Below are positions 22,201-29,907 of a stretch of DNA of 30,037 nucleotides, in pieces. Positions within the stretch are counted from its first letter, which is position 1; each line of letters starts with the position of its first letter. Made by a program: the position numbers and the translations under genes. The notes beneath the pieces were generated by a model. The model had not been told where the DNA came from. It saw nothing but the letters and a program-made list of their open reading frames with translations, and ran no database searches. This stretch comes from Paratrimastix pyriformis (lineage: Eukaryota > Preaxostyla > Paratrimastigidae): positions 1-30,037 of the forward strand of contig JAPMOS010000314.1 of assembly GCA_027972325.1 (NCBI GenBank), read 5' to 3'.

Positions 22201-25133
22201 TCATCGGAGTCGCAGAGCACAAGGCGTACTTCGACATCGAGTCCACAGGCCGCATCCCCATCGCCGGCATCATCGCTGCCGTCGAGCGCATCCTGGGGAA
22301 GGGAGCGGTGACGTGTTATAGCGCATGCGGGCCTAAGAAGCAGAGTTATCATCTCGTGTGCAACATTGTCGTGACCCGCCGCTTCAACCTCGTTCTCGCA
22401 AACTACCTCAGCAACGTCTGCGGCTTTGGCTGTGTCGATACTGGAGTCTACAGCAAGGATCACTGCATGCGGTGCTTTGCCCAAGATAAGATTGTGACCG
22501 TGGATGGGCAGCGTTGCTTTGATCATCGCGTTGTCCATTTACCCAGTGACCCCGAATGCGAGCACGTCACGGAAGAACAGCTGCTGGCCTCCCTCATCAC
22601 GTACACGTGCGACGTCCCCAACTTCGACATGCAAGCAATGGACTTCTCCGAGGATCTCATCAATGTGCCCGAGATGCGCTTCTCCGTGGAAGGGAACAAC
22701 CTGCCCGCGAGCCTCCAAAAGTATCTCGGGGAGGTGTTTGGTGAGTATGAAGTGCAGGAGGCGGGTGACGACAGACTGCGTATTGTCCCGAAGCAGCCGT
22801 ATCACTGCCGCATCTGTGACCGCGAGCACGGCAAGGATGGAGGTTGGATCTCGCGCAGCGCCACGTCGTACCTGTTCCATTGTTCACGCAACCATGAGAA
22901 GGACAAGTATGAACGGTTTGAAGTGGCTTCCTCGGTGACGTTCCATCAGAAGCTCCAAGCATACACAGAGAAGTGCCCTCCCTTTGTGCACGACCACAGA
23001 GCAGACGAGTTCCTCACATTCGATCCCGTGAAGCCACTCACGTGTGTGAAGGCGCGAATGGGTAGTGGGAAGACACAAAACTTGACACGCATCCTCACAC
23101 ACGAGCAGCCCAACAGCAAGGTGGTGATGATTTCCTGCCGCCGCACACTCGCCTTTGACTTCATGAAGCGTTACCAGGCAGAGGGCAGTCTCCCCTTCGA
23201 GTCATACTTGGACATCAAGGAGCACGCCATCTCAGTCCGCCGCCACCCACGTCTCATCATCCAGATCGACAGCTTGGGCCGCATCATCGCGCACGACTTG
23301 GGGGCGCAGACAGCAGAGCAGAAACCCATTGACTTCCTCATCCTTGACGAGGTGGAGAGCCTTCTCAACCAACTGAAGAGCGCGAACAACACGAAAGTCG
23401 TGCAGGTGCTCCGTGAGTTGATGGTCCACGCTCACAAAGTAGTTGCGATGGATGGACTTCTCCAAGACTCCACCGTCCGGATGCTTGAGGTGCTGTGTGG
23501 TTGTCCCGCCGAGCGCATCGAGTTCAACAAGGACATGCCCGAGCATAAAGTGCGGTTCGTGCAAACGGTGTTCAAGCAGAGCAAGGAGAACAGGGGACTG
23601 ACCTTCGTCACGGAGACCATCGCAAAGCTCCTCGCCGAGGGGAAACGCGTCGCCTGCTTCATGTCGATCCGCAAGGTGATGGAGTCCGTCAAGGCGTACA
23701 TCAGCGAGACCATGCCGGACGTCAAGATCATGACGTTCAGCGGGAAGGACAAGGAGATGGAAGAGACAGAGACGGAAGGAGTCTTTGAGTCCCACTACAA
23801 GCAGAAGCGGGCAGTCATCTCAGGCGACATCAACGAACACTTGGTGCGCAACGACATCCGACTCTTCATGTACACCAGCACTATCACGGCGGGCGTGGAC
23901 ATCAACGTGCCCCACTTCGACACATTCGTGCACGTGCTCAGCAGCAACATGAACCCCATCGAAACCGCACAGGCCATCTTCCGTGTCCGCAACTACAAGC
24001 AGAGGGCAGGCATCATCGCATATCAGCGAGGCAATGGGGCATGCGACACACAGACCTTGGAGCAGCTGATGGCGTTGGGCAACACAGTGGAGAGCGCGTT
24101 CGCATGCGGCCGGTGCAACTGGACCCTCCCGCAACAAGTCCTTGCAATGTTGGGAGCGCGACACACAGAACTGGTGAGTAAGGCGATGGAGTTCATCGTA
24201 TCCGCCCTCAAGCAGCATCACTACACCCTGGAGTTCACGGACCTGGTGAAACCCGAGATCGCCCCAGTCGCCCTGGCCGAGCAGCACATGGACCAGCGCA
24301 TCATCACTCTTCTGGGTTGGGACAAAAGCGCAGAAGGTGTATGGGACCAACATCGGACCTGGGAGCCGGCGCCGGAGGAGCTCGCCCACCTCGGACAGCA
24401 GAACGACGCCGCGCATCTTGTGACCTGCACGGACCCCCTATTCGAGGAAAAGGACGCATGGGCTGTGATGGTGCGCGATCTTGGGATGGAGCCAAAAAAG
24501 GGGGAGGGGCTGGACATTGCGCCGGATGATGTGGAGCGATATCACAACAAGGAGACGCGCAGCGCCTACCACAAACTCATCCGTGCACAAGCAGAGAGCG
24601 GGGGACCCGCGGCAATCACACGAGGGGTCGTCATGCTGCGGCATGCGCATGATAAGTGCACGGGGGCGGCGACGGTCACAACACTCCCCGAGGGCGCCCG
24701 CCCCGACATTGGGAGGCAGATACAGACCGTGGCGTGCCGCACAATCGAGGCCGTGAATGGGGAAGGTGCGGCTCAAGCAGCTGGCTTCATCACGATCGGG
24801 CAGAAATCCGTGGTACCCCAGCTGACCCGCGCCGTCGATTTGGAGATTGCCGAGAGAATCGTTGAGATTGGACGTGAGAAGGGGATGACGCTGACCTTCA
24901 GCCAAAATGAAGAGCTCCAGAATGCTGCCGCGAACGCAGCCCTTGAGTACCTAGAGGCGAGAAAAGATGATTTGAAGCGGTTGCATATCATCTCGAGGTG
25001 GGACAGACGAAATGCTCATCATACGATTGTGAGCGTGATGGAACGAGTCGGCCATCCGGTGAGCAAGCCGAAACAAGAAAGAAAGCGCGTTGGTGGTGAA
25101 GTCGCCCGATACTACACAGTGGATCTTGCATAA
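19260..25133 (+). CDS. Family B DNA polymerase - primase - UL9-like helicase fusion
   Basis: One chain of 1,957 residues that could copy, prime and unwind DNA. Exonuclease: DIE (191-193), VGWN (279-282) with YD at 307-308, YxxxD (415-419). Polymerase: D511 in FDAAGLYPS, KIMANSLYG (639-647), DTDS (691-694). Primase of the archaeo-eukaryotic type: FDIE (991-994), SYH (1029-1031), D1060 in VDTGVYS. A zinc-binding stretch follows (C1183, C1186, C1208, H1212). SF2 helicase: MGSGKT (1267-1272), DEVES (1363-1367), IFRVR (1573-1577), with the ISCRR and IDSL stretches typical of herpesvirus UL9 origin-binding helicases. The last 350 residues are unassigned. Primase plus UL9-like helicase is known from giant viruses and ASFV; fusion to the polymerase is unusual. 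All key residues appear present. Confidence 0.93.
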   Translation: MQNAIVEFNKLVAGFDDGFRSEYDEVAMREKLSKVRDRKQYTKIVHPLLARYAKWVVDHGKCNSETALPTYQVPAAPVTESAEEPMGGTIQRTETSQLAFRNQIKMLFDIDASHEPLQPTYGNALAFKNAFYFVREDGKIEYRQTIPFDPSLQQEDCFRANPEKPRDVMEKAINEYDLTFHLGEVAMVAYDIETYSPTPGVPLPEDPLAHIGMICAVYSLNGTTEKHAFLWEGEVPLELDSARLPANVAVHVDSSEAGMCCAFISWVRSKSAEREIILVGWNSNQQPFSQQAKKKTDEPENNRPAGYDYPWIMKRCGAFAQTQMAAPYKGSGLAYVYSSLFGLRVHMVDMEYWAKSQYRPGDAPDNFALDTILGALKLPLKQRHSMSYAVMNKIMMDPNAPTENPEQCLENIIRYCVYDAEAVLHIADKMDYLEKMRCFIEVTGITLSTYFTRTQAAWGMTKLARTAWRCRDHVSRKWNYGELGEKNGKYKGAVNWSENNDLADTPCMMFDAAGLYPSMMRAYAVSPFSYVATVDDLAEVYQDGHHTPENTTYVRNPTEQEVEASKEANKGVVNPLTIFREDILKQYTVFEIREHDPFLDTVSYFVDQRSHHKALLKDARKRNDAAGVKYHNTMQYCFKIMANSLYGLLGSPFACYMFNEKCAAAVTTAARDAIMRASSIASSYGKRLFIDTDSTAVQLAQEHQPPLDFSTQAGVDAFNGWAARMQTEINSRLQKSYIEVNMFPSAHLRYISFAFEAVFTRAFFAQRKTYFKLQIPGDGVKVGVEPEFSYKGCQFAIQTAYVRDRTLTLLRRLLELPASAHPECLARFYAEEERNCHENILLYARKQKLSGKDRKVKSLLARFPDLKNQDFCRIVRINHSGKSGSDAWAPIDEEHRPAGINIVDTLIQAYSSNISRYFPIWKLITPKSQTFTEKGGEILDRSELMFQVETLGGKRTMRNASADEIEELLLSGRDKQTVHEIIGVAEHKAYFDIESTGRIPIAGIIAAVERILGKGAVTCYSACGPKKQSYHLVCNIVVTRRFNLVLANYLSNVCGFGCVDTGVYSKDHCMRCFAQDKIVTVDGQRCFDHRVVHLPSDPECEHVTEEQLLASLITYTCDVPNFDMQAMDFSEDLINVPEMRFSVEGNNLPASLQKYLGEVFGEYEVQEAGDDRLRIVPKQPYHCRICDREHGKDGGWISRSATSYLFHCSRNHEKDKYERFEVASSVTFHQKLQAYTEKCPPFVHDHRADEFLTFDPVKPLTCVKARMGSGKTQNLTRILTHEQPNSKVVMISCRRTLAFDFMKRYQAEGSLPFESYLDIKEHAISVRRHPRLIIQIDSLGRIIAHDLGAQTAEQKPIDFLILDEVESLLNQLKSANNTKVVQVLRELMVHAHKVVAMDGLLQDSTVRMLEVLCGCPAERIEFNKDMPEHKVRFVQTVFKQSKENRGLTFVTETIAKLLAEGKRVACFMSIRKVMESVKAYISETMPDVKIMTFSGKDKEMEETETEGVFESHYKQKRAVISGDINEHLVRNDIRLFMYTSTITAGVDINVPHFDTFVHVLSSNMNPIETAQAIFRVRNYKQRAGIIAYQRGNGACDTQTLEQLMALGNTVESAFACGRCNWTLPQQVLAMLGARHTELVSKAMEFIVSALKQHHYTLEFTDLVKPEIAPVALAEQHMDQRIITLLGWDKSAEGVWDQHRTWEPAPEELAHLGQQNDAAHLVTCTDPLFEEKDAWAVMVRDLGMEPKKGEGLDIAPDDVERYHNKETRSAYHKLIRAQAESGGPAAITRGVVMLRHAHDKCTGAATVTTLPEGARPDIGRQIQTVACRTIEAVNGEGAAQAAGFITIGQKSVVPQLTRAVDLEIAERIVEIGREKGMTLTFSQNEELQNAAANAALEYLEARKDDLKRLHIISRWDRRNAHHTIVSVMERVGHPVSKPKQERKRVGGEVARYYTVDLA

Positions 25134-25489
25134 AAGGCCAGCAGAAACTTCTCCGGGCAGACCAAGCAATAGTGGATAGAACCATGGCTGGAGTGAGTTG
25201 ACGGCAAAGGAAACACCGTTGCAATAGCTCGCGAAATAAGCGGAGAAAACAGACATAAAACGGACTTTCCAAACTCAGTGCGTAATGTTCGGGAAGACCC
25301 GAGAATGAGAAGCAACGGATCCTTTTTTGTAGATGGGAACTCTTCTGAGTAAATCGGCCGTTTCGCCATTTCGGCGATCCAAGATTTAGGATAAATTGTT
25401 TGGGACAGAGATCTTTTGATTGGATCGAACGAGGAGCGAGAAACGCATCCAACTGAAGCAAATCGAACTTTCCGGCGAGAGTATGCGGC
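25134..25489 (+). other. Spacer after the polymerase gene, no credible gene
   Basis: Open stretches on the minus strand exist here but overlap the polymerase 3' end, lack an upstream box and have unconvincing composition. A T6 at 25322-25327 is followed by an ATG after four bases, leading only to an 18-codon frame. I see no RNA gene. Confidence 0.5.
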
Positions 25490-25699
25490 ATGGGTACTAT
25501 CGACTCGGATTTTCTGAGCTCAAAGTTTACGGAGCTTTTCGGTGGAGATCGAGAGTTGATTTGTGAATTCTTTGTTTGGAATTCTATTCAGCAAGATAGG
25601 AAGACTCATTTCCGCTGGGATTTGATATCTCCGAAAGAGTTTCGCCGGATTCAACTTTTTTCCGGGTTTCTCCATTATCAACGTTACAGAACATATTAG
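25490..25699 (+). CDS. Small protein of unknown function
   Basis: 69 residues from the ATG at 25490. It is mildly charged and rich in aromatic residues (FLSSKFTELFGG, ICEFFVWNSIQQ, HFRWDLISPKEFRRIQLFSGF), which argues against a random frame. No membrane segment or known motif. It has no T-run/AAA box; with the next genes it belongs to the right-end group, which may be expressed differently. Not recognised. Confidence 0.45.
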   Translation: MGTIDSDFLSSKFTELFGGDRELICEFFVWNSIQQDRKTHFRWDLISPKEFRRIQLFSGFLHYQRYRTY

Positions 25700-25830
25700 T
25701 GCCTAATCTTGATACAGTTTGCAAGGTTTTGTACGATACCACACACCACTTGATTCCCCCCGAAAGAAACGGAAACCCCCGAAATGCAGTCTACTATACC
25801 CCCGAGGGCAGGGCAGCCGGCCGATTCCGC

Positions 25831-25838
25831 TATAAAAG
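25831..25838 (+). promoter_or_regulatory. TATA box of right-end gene
   Basis: TATAAAAG followed by GGGGCG, 54 bases upstream of the first ATG at 25892, within GC-rich DNA. It is a standard eukaryotic polymerase II core promoter layout and unlike the T-run/AAA boxes of the other genes. Confidence 0.65.
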
Positions 25839-25891
25839 GGGGCGCAGTTTTGATCGAATGCAGCAAATCCTACAACAACTTCAAAACCTAA

Positions 25892-26432
25892 ATGTCCGCT
25901 GATCTTGATATCAATGTGTTTGCCGCTCCAATGGCCGATGAGCAAGTCTCAGGAACTGCTGTGCAGCCGTTTCCAACGGTCAGATGATTCGTGCATTTCG
26001 ATCTGTTCTCACCGTTTCCGAATGTTCAGATGCCTCAGCAGCCCTTGATGCCTCAGCAGCCCTTGATGCCGCAACAAACTACAAGCGGCCAAGTGCCGCA
26101 ACAAACTACAAGCGGCCAAGTGCCGCAACAAACTACAATCGGCCAAGCGCCTCAACAAAACGGAATGGTGCTTTCGCCAAGTGAATCCCATGCATACGAA
26201 GTCTGTCTTCAAACACAATCCAGCCTCACCTCTCCCTCTCGTCCGACAGAATTTTAAGCTGCTCCACGCACGAGCAAGTCACTTGTATCCGGCTCTGGTC
26301 GAGAGTTTCCAGCACAACAGTGCGGACATTGAACGGCTCGCGGCCAAGGCCAATATCCCTGCAACCGATAGGAGAATCCTCAAGGTGCAGAGTCTGTTCC
26401 ACTCCACTGATTCCACCCACATTTCCCACTAG
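25892..26432 (+). pseudogene. Pro/Gln-rich right-end locus, apparently broken
   Basis: Downstream of the TATA box an ATG at 25892 opens a short frame starting MSADLDINVFAAPMADE. The following DNA has coding character: tandem repeats of 15 bp (encoding MPQQPL-type units, about 26030-26065) and of 24 bp (encoding PQQTTSGQ-type units, about 26070-26150), then a helical stretch (LLHARASHLYPALVESFQH) near 26255-26320. The locus looks broken, with about two breaks. Low-complexity Gln/Pro proteins are common among regulatory and virion proteins; I do not recognise this one. Confidence 0.45.
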
Positions 26433-26479
26433 AATTTGCTGGTGACATCACCTGTCTTGTCCTGAACAGCTTGGTCGCA

Positions 26480-26737
26480 ATGGATAAGGGGCTGATGGAC
26501 AAGGCTGAAGCGAAGCTCCGTGAAAACTTCGAGTCCAACAAGAAGCACAGTGCAACGTTGGATGTCGATAGTCTCTACGTCGACAAATGTTCTCGCACGA
26601 AGCGAGGCAGGCGCTCAGCGTCGGAGGAATTGGAGGATCTGAAGTGTGAGGCCAATATTGCCGCGTTGTTGGAGCTCATCCGCAAGGAGAAGAAGGACAA
26701 GGAGAAGAAGCCCGCAAAGGCATCAGAGGCCGCCTAA
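26480..26737 (+). CDS. Small charged protein at the right terminal repeat
   Basis: 85 residues from the ATG at 26480 (an upstream in-frame extension lacks an ATG). It is highly charged: a helical front (MDKGLMDKAEAKLRENFESNKK), a basic patch (TKRGRRS), then helix and a Lys/Glu-rich tail ending EAA. Its last codons and stop lie in the terminal inverted repeat. No membrane segment. No T-run/AAA box is seen. A small DNA-binding or regulatory protein is plausible; the family was not recognised. Confidence 0.6.
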   Translation: MDKGLMDKAEAKLRENFESNKKHSATLDVDSLYVDKCSRTKRGRRSASEELEDLKCEANIAALLELIRKEKKDKEKKPAKASEAA

Positions 26738-27274
26738 GTCCCATTTCGCTTCTTTTTTTGCCCTTTGCACGTGCCCTTTGTGCCACTTACCAAGAACCCG
26801 ACATCGACCCTCGATCTCCCCTTCTGAGCAACTGGCACACACATTCCCCAGCGCAACTCGTGTGCCACTTACCAAGAACCCGACATCGACCCTCGATCTC
26901 CCCTTCTGAGCAACTGGCACACACATTCCCCAGCGCAACTCGTGTGCCACTTGCTAAAACCCATCGATCGGGCCTCTAAGTACCCCTCTGAGCAACTGGC
27001 ACACCTAATCGAAAATGGGGCGTTTCGTGATGCTCCGGAGGCATAGTTAGACGCTTTTTGTCGTGTGACAGTTGCCCCCCACTCAGAGTGCCCTACTAAT
27101 ATAGTATCAAGAATTTTTCTGGTCTTAGCACAATTTTGTTCTCCAATTTCTCCGATTCATGTTGCTTTTCCAAACGGGGGAGGGGCAAGGGGTTTGTGCC
27201 TTCGCGAGAGACGAGAGGGGCGGCAGGGTGGACGAGGGTATCAAACGGCGCGATTTGCACAAGAGAAGTGCAGC
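26725..27274 (-). repeat. Right terminal inverted repeat
   Basis: Reverse complement of 1-691, with two tandem units instead of four. The match continues to 27274, where the left arm reaches the window edge, so the repeat may extend further right. The arms differ mainly by small length changes. Confidence 0.93.
26782..26945 (-). repeat. 82-bp tandem array, two units (right arm)
   Basis: Units begin at 26782 and 26864, with a partial third from 26946; the period is exactly 82 bases. They have the same sequence as the left array in reverse orientation. Confidence 0.9.
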
Positions 27275-28030
27275 CTGAGAGGTGCAAAAAAGAAACAGAC
27301 GGAGCAGAAGACACGTTTGCGGGTGGAGAGTCCTTGGGCTAAGAGAGAAGATTGGATACGGCGAAATGTCGCGGCAAATCCTGGATTCACATATAAACCA
27401 CATGCGCGTATTGTTCGCATATAAACCGCATATCATAAAATCCACAATATAGAATATACGTGGCAAACCCCACATTCTATATTCTAGACGGCAAATTCTA
27501 AAACGCAAATTGTACGGGATAAATTGTTGATATTAGCAGACCAGTTTATAAACTGGTCGATAAACCAGTCCGACCAGTCTGACCAGAAACCAAACCAGTC
27601 TACATTTCCGGTTCATTTGAAATACTGCTGTGACAAAAGTGCTTTTCAAAAGTGATCATTAAATAATGCATCAATCTTAAGTAAATGATGCATTCTTTTT
27701 GATTGAATCAGCTCAAATAATTGATTCTAAGAAAATGGAAAAGTATGACAAAATGATAAAACAATATGAAATTTGATTTCAGCACCGAGCCCTTTAAAGC
27801 GAAAATTTACTCAGCTTTGACATGAATTGAAAGAGAAATCAATCAGATTTACCTTCTATTTCAAAGAGATAAAAAACAGCGTTTCATCATTTGAGCTCTG
27901 AGTGTTTTAAGATGATAATTCAATGAGCTACTGGGGCTAACTCAATGAAATAGTGCACGAGTGATAGCAGTTGATTAACATGTAAAGGTATTTGAAGAAA
28001 AAATAATTATCTATAGTTAGTATATAGAGA
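27275..28030 (+). other. AT-rich right flank, no gene seen
   Basis: Composition falls to AT-rich after about 27385. It contains a 14-base phrase CATATAAACC(A/G)CAT repeated at 27390 and 27418, an imperfect stem-loop around 27446-27486, and a palindrome cluster at 27539-27600. No long open frame or RNA gene is visible. Confidence 0.5.
27539..27600 (+). repeat. 20-bp perfect palindrome followed by ACCAG repeats
   Basis: GACCAGTTTATAAACTGGTC at 27539-27558 is its own reverse complement. It is followed by four further ACCAG copies up to 27600, three of them ACCAGTC. Confidence 0.85.
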
Positions 28031-28156
28031 ATGAATTGTGATAAGCATCCAGTTAAGATTGATAGGGCGCTATTTGAACTCCTACAGGAGTTGATTAAGC
28101 TTCATGGTGATGAATATTTCACTGTTACAATAACTAAGAAGAAAGGAGATGAGTGA
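28031..28156 (+). CDS. Possible 41-residue protein in the flank
   Basis: ATG to TGA, beginning MNCDKHPVKIDRALFELLQE. It has a good amphipathic helix and a charged tail (TKKKGDE), in AT-rich DNA where stops are frequent. No motif. It may be part of the second element in the flank. Confidence 0.35.
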   Translation: MNCDKHPVKIDRALFELLQELIKLHGDEYFTVTITKKKGDE

Positions 28157-28384
28157 CGATTCCACAACAATAGTGTATGAAAATGAATATTTCCATTAAC
28201 GGAGCTTCATATCATGCATTATATTATCTGTGTCAATACCTTCTCGAGTCAGTCTTCGTTTGACGAGTCTTTTCTTCTTTGTGTCATCAATCTTCTTGAC
28301 AGCTTTTGCTGCTCTCTTCTCGATGATTTCACCAACCTTCAACTCATATTGTTTAGCAGTGTTTTTTCAACAGTTCTCCAGACT

Positions 28385-29183
28385 TCAGGTTCTTGAGAAC
28401 ATACTACCATCGAATGAGTCAATGATATAGACAGCGAGAGAATACTTTTCATCACCTTTAGCGAATGCTTTGAGCTTTCGAACAGCGAACATGGTCACCA
28501 ATATTATAAATACGTTCATTTGAGTGACTGATTGTTTGTTTGTATCATGATTTGAACACATTATAAGGTGTTGCTTTAATGGTTCTGTGGTAATCATTGT
28601 TGAAGATACCAAATCAGGAAGAACTTTAGTCCAATCGGAGTCACCAGAAGAGAGACGCCAACGTTGTAGTTTGAGAGCAATTGTACGATTGAATCGTTCA
28701 ACAATACTATTCTTATTGATTTCTTCAGGGTCACTGAAATGAGCCACAACATGATTATCAGTCATCCATTTGACATATTGTTTAGCTTGGAATTCATTGT
28801 CACAGTTGATGTTTTCAGGAGTACCTTTTTTAAGTCATCATGGAAGATACTTTTAATTGCTTTGAGAACCTCAGTGGGCTTTCTTGTTTTAAGTGGACGA
28901 CAGCATAACGAGAGTACACATCAATAACACAGAGGATGTTCTCGAATCCAGTTCTCGTCTTAAAACGATCATAGATGATGATATCCATCTGAACACATGC
29001 GAGAGCAGTATGAGCCACAATCGTGTTGAACTTTTTGGGTTTTCTATCTTCTTTCATGATTTGATAATCAGGTGTCTTATTTAGCACGTTTTGGACAGCA
29101 TCTAAGGTGATTTTCATCTTGTTTGAGTTTTCGATACAATTTAGGAGCAGAAACAAAGCCCGTTTTAGGATTGCTATAAGCAT
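28385..29183 (-). pseudogene. rve/DDE integrase fossil, Polinton (Maverick) type
   Basis: Minus-strand remains of a retroviral-type integrase as used by Polintons. Recognisable parts are the first acidic block (QMDIIIYDRF with the following CVIDVYSRYAVVHL), the glutamate block (NSIVERFNRTIALKLQRW) and a C-terminal SH3/chromo-like stretch (FAKGDEKYSLAVYIIDSFDG). The gene is broken, with several breaks. No reverse transcriptase, gag or LTR is visible nearby, which favours a Polinton over a retroelement, though other rve-bearing elements remain possible. The element it belonged to is distinct from the outer one, which uses a tyrosine recombinase. Confidence 0.75.
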
Positions 29184-29514
29184 TTTGAATGGTCTTTTCC
29201 ATTAGTATAATGAAGTTATAAAATTAAAAAGTGACTTAGAGAAACCTTAAATTTATAGATTAATAAAATATTATGAAAAAATTTTATCTCTACTATAGAC
29301 ATGACAACTAAAACCGCAAAATCCATTTGTTGCATTTGATGGACTCTCAGATGAAGAGGCGAAGAAGTTGTTCGAAGAATACATAAATAAACGCGTCAGG
29401 CAGCATCACCAAAAGGAAAAGAAGGAAAGAAAGAAAGAAAGAAGTGAAGATTGCACAAGAAGAAGTTATTGATGTAGATGCCTTATCAACAAAAAGGAGC
29501 AGAAAACGTCGAAG
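29184..29514 (+). other. AT-rich spacer between divergent fossil genes
   Basis: About 100 bases of AT-rich DNA are followed by a charged coding-like stretch (LSDEEAKKLFEEYINKR near 29340-29395) and a GA-rich simple-sequence tract (29412-29450). It is probably part of the same fossil element; no intact gene is assigned. Confidence 0.35.
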
Positions 29515-29907
29515 ATGAGTTTGGAAAAAATAGCACAATATGAAGTGGTAGAATGCAAGAAAGCCATGAAAGGCTTTATGAAGAACTATTCGATTATGAA
29601 CCATGGAAAGATCGAGGCAACTGACTACAAAGCAAAGTGTTTTGTGGACACTGAAGGAATGATAAAAAGATATTATATGAAGATGAAGGGAGGACAGTTC
29701 AAACTGAACATCGTGTTGAAATGTCAGTTCACCAAGAAGACAAGTCAAAGTATGGACACTTTTCGTCGGGCAGCATTCGATTCTCGTGAAGAAGACATTG
29801 AAGAAGGAATTGGGAATGCAGTGTCGAGAATCCAAGAGCTCGTGGACAATTTGTCCCAACAATGGAAGTGCATGGGTCCTAAAACATTATTGAGAATGTG
29901 TTTTTGA
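29515..29907 (+). CDS. Unidentified protein next to the integrase fossil
   Basis: 130 residues from the ATG at 29515. The front is helical (IAQYEVVECKKAMKGFMKNY), the middle beta-like (KFNIV-type strand in GGQFKLNIVLKCQFTKK) and the end helical (IEEGIGNAVSRIQELVDNLSQ). It diverges from the integrase. The layout of an FxLNIVLKCxF strand followed by a helix loosely recalls the N-terminal region of Polinton protein-primed polymerases, but no polymerase motif is present within the window, so this is only a suggestion. Confidence 0.4.
   Translation: MSLEKIAQYEVVECKKAMKGFMKNYSIMNHGKIEATDYKAKCFVDTEGMIKRYYMKMKGGQFKLNIVLKCQFTKKTSQSMDTFRRAAFDSREEDIEEGIGNAVSRIQELVDNLSQQWKCMGPKTLLRMCF

Larger units (their letters stand above)
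1..27274. mobile_element. Polinton-like virus (PLV-type) integrated element, outer element
   Basis: Seen: inverted terminal repeats at both ends, about twenty densely packed intronless genes, and hallmark genes of the double-jelly-roll virus lineage: capsid protein, A32-type packaging ATPase, tyrosine recombinase and family B polymerase fused to primase and helicase. Known: Polinton-like viruses combine such genes with terminal inverted repeats and integrate into protist genomes. Inferred: an integrated PLV or close relative. The left repeat reaches base 1, so the true left tip may lie outside the window; the right tip is at or beyond 27274. The terminal arms are nearly identical apart from small length differences and most reading frames are open, so it looks recent. 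It looks nearly whole, with about three to five breaks and one large insertion (13190-17101). No Ulp1-like protease was found. Confidence 0.85.

Noticed and set aside
19260-25133. Protein-primed polymerase of classical Polinton type
   Set aside because: The LYPS and NSLYG motifs lie in a chain followed by its own primase and helicase, and no terminal-protein domain is recognisable.
24988-25491. 167-residue minus-strand frame after the polymerase gene
   Set aside because: It overlaps the polymerase 3' end, lacks an upstream box and has no domain-like pattern.
25699-25902. Open frame upstream of the 25892 locus
   Set aside because: It begins without an ATG and contains the TATA box, so it is more likely promoter DNA.
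28385-29183. Retrovirus or LTR retrotransposon
   Set aside because: No reverse transcriptase, gag, protease or LTR is seen nearby; a Polinton-type integrase explains the remains better.
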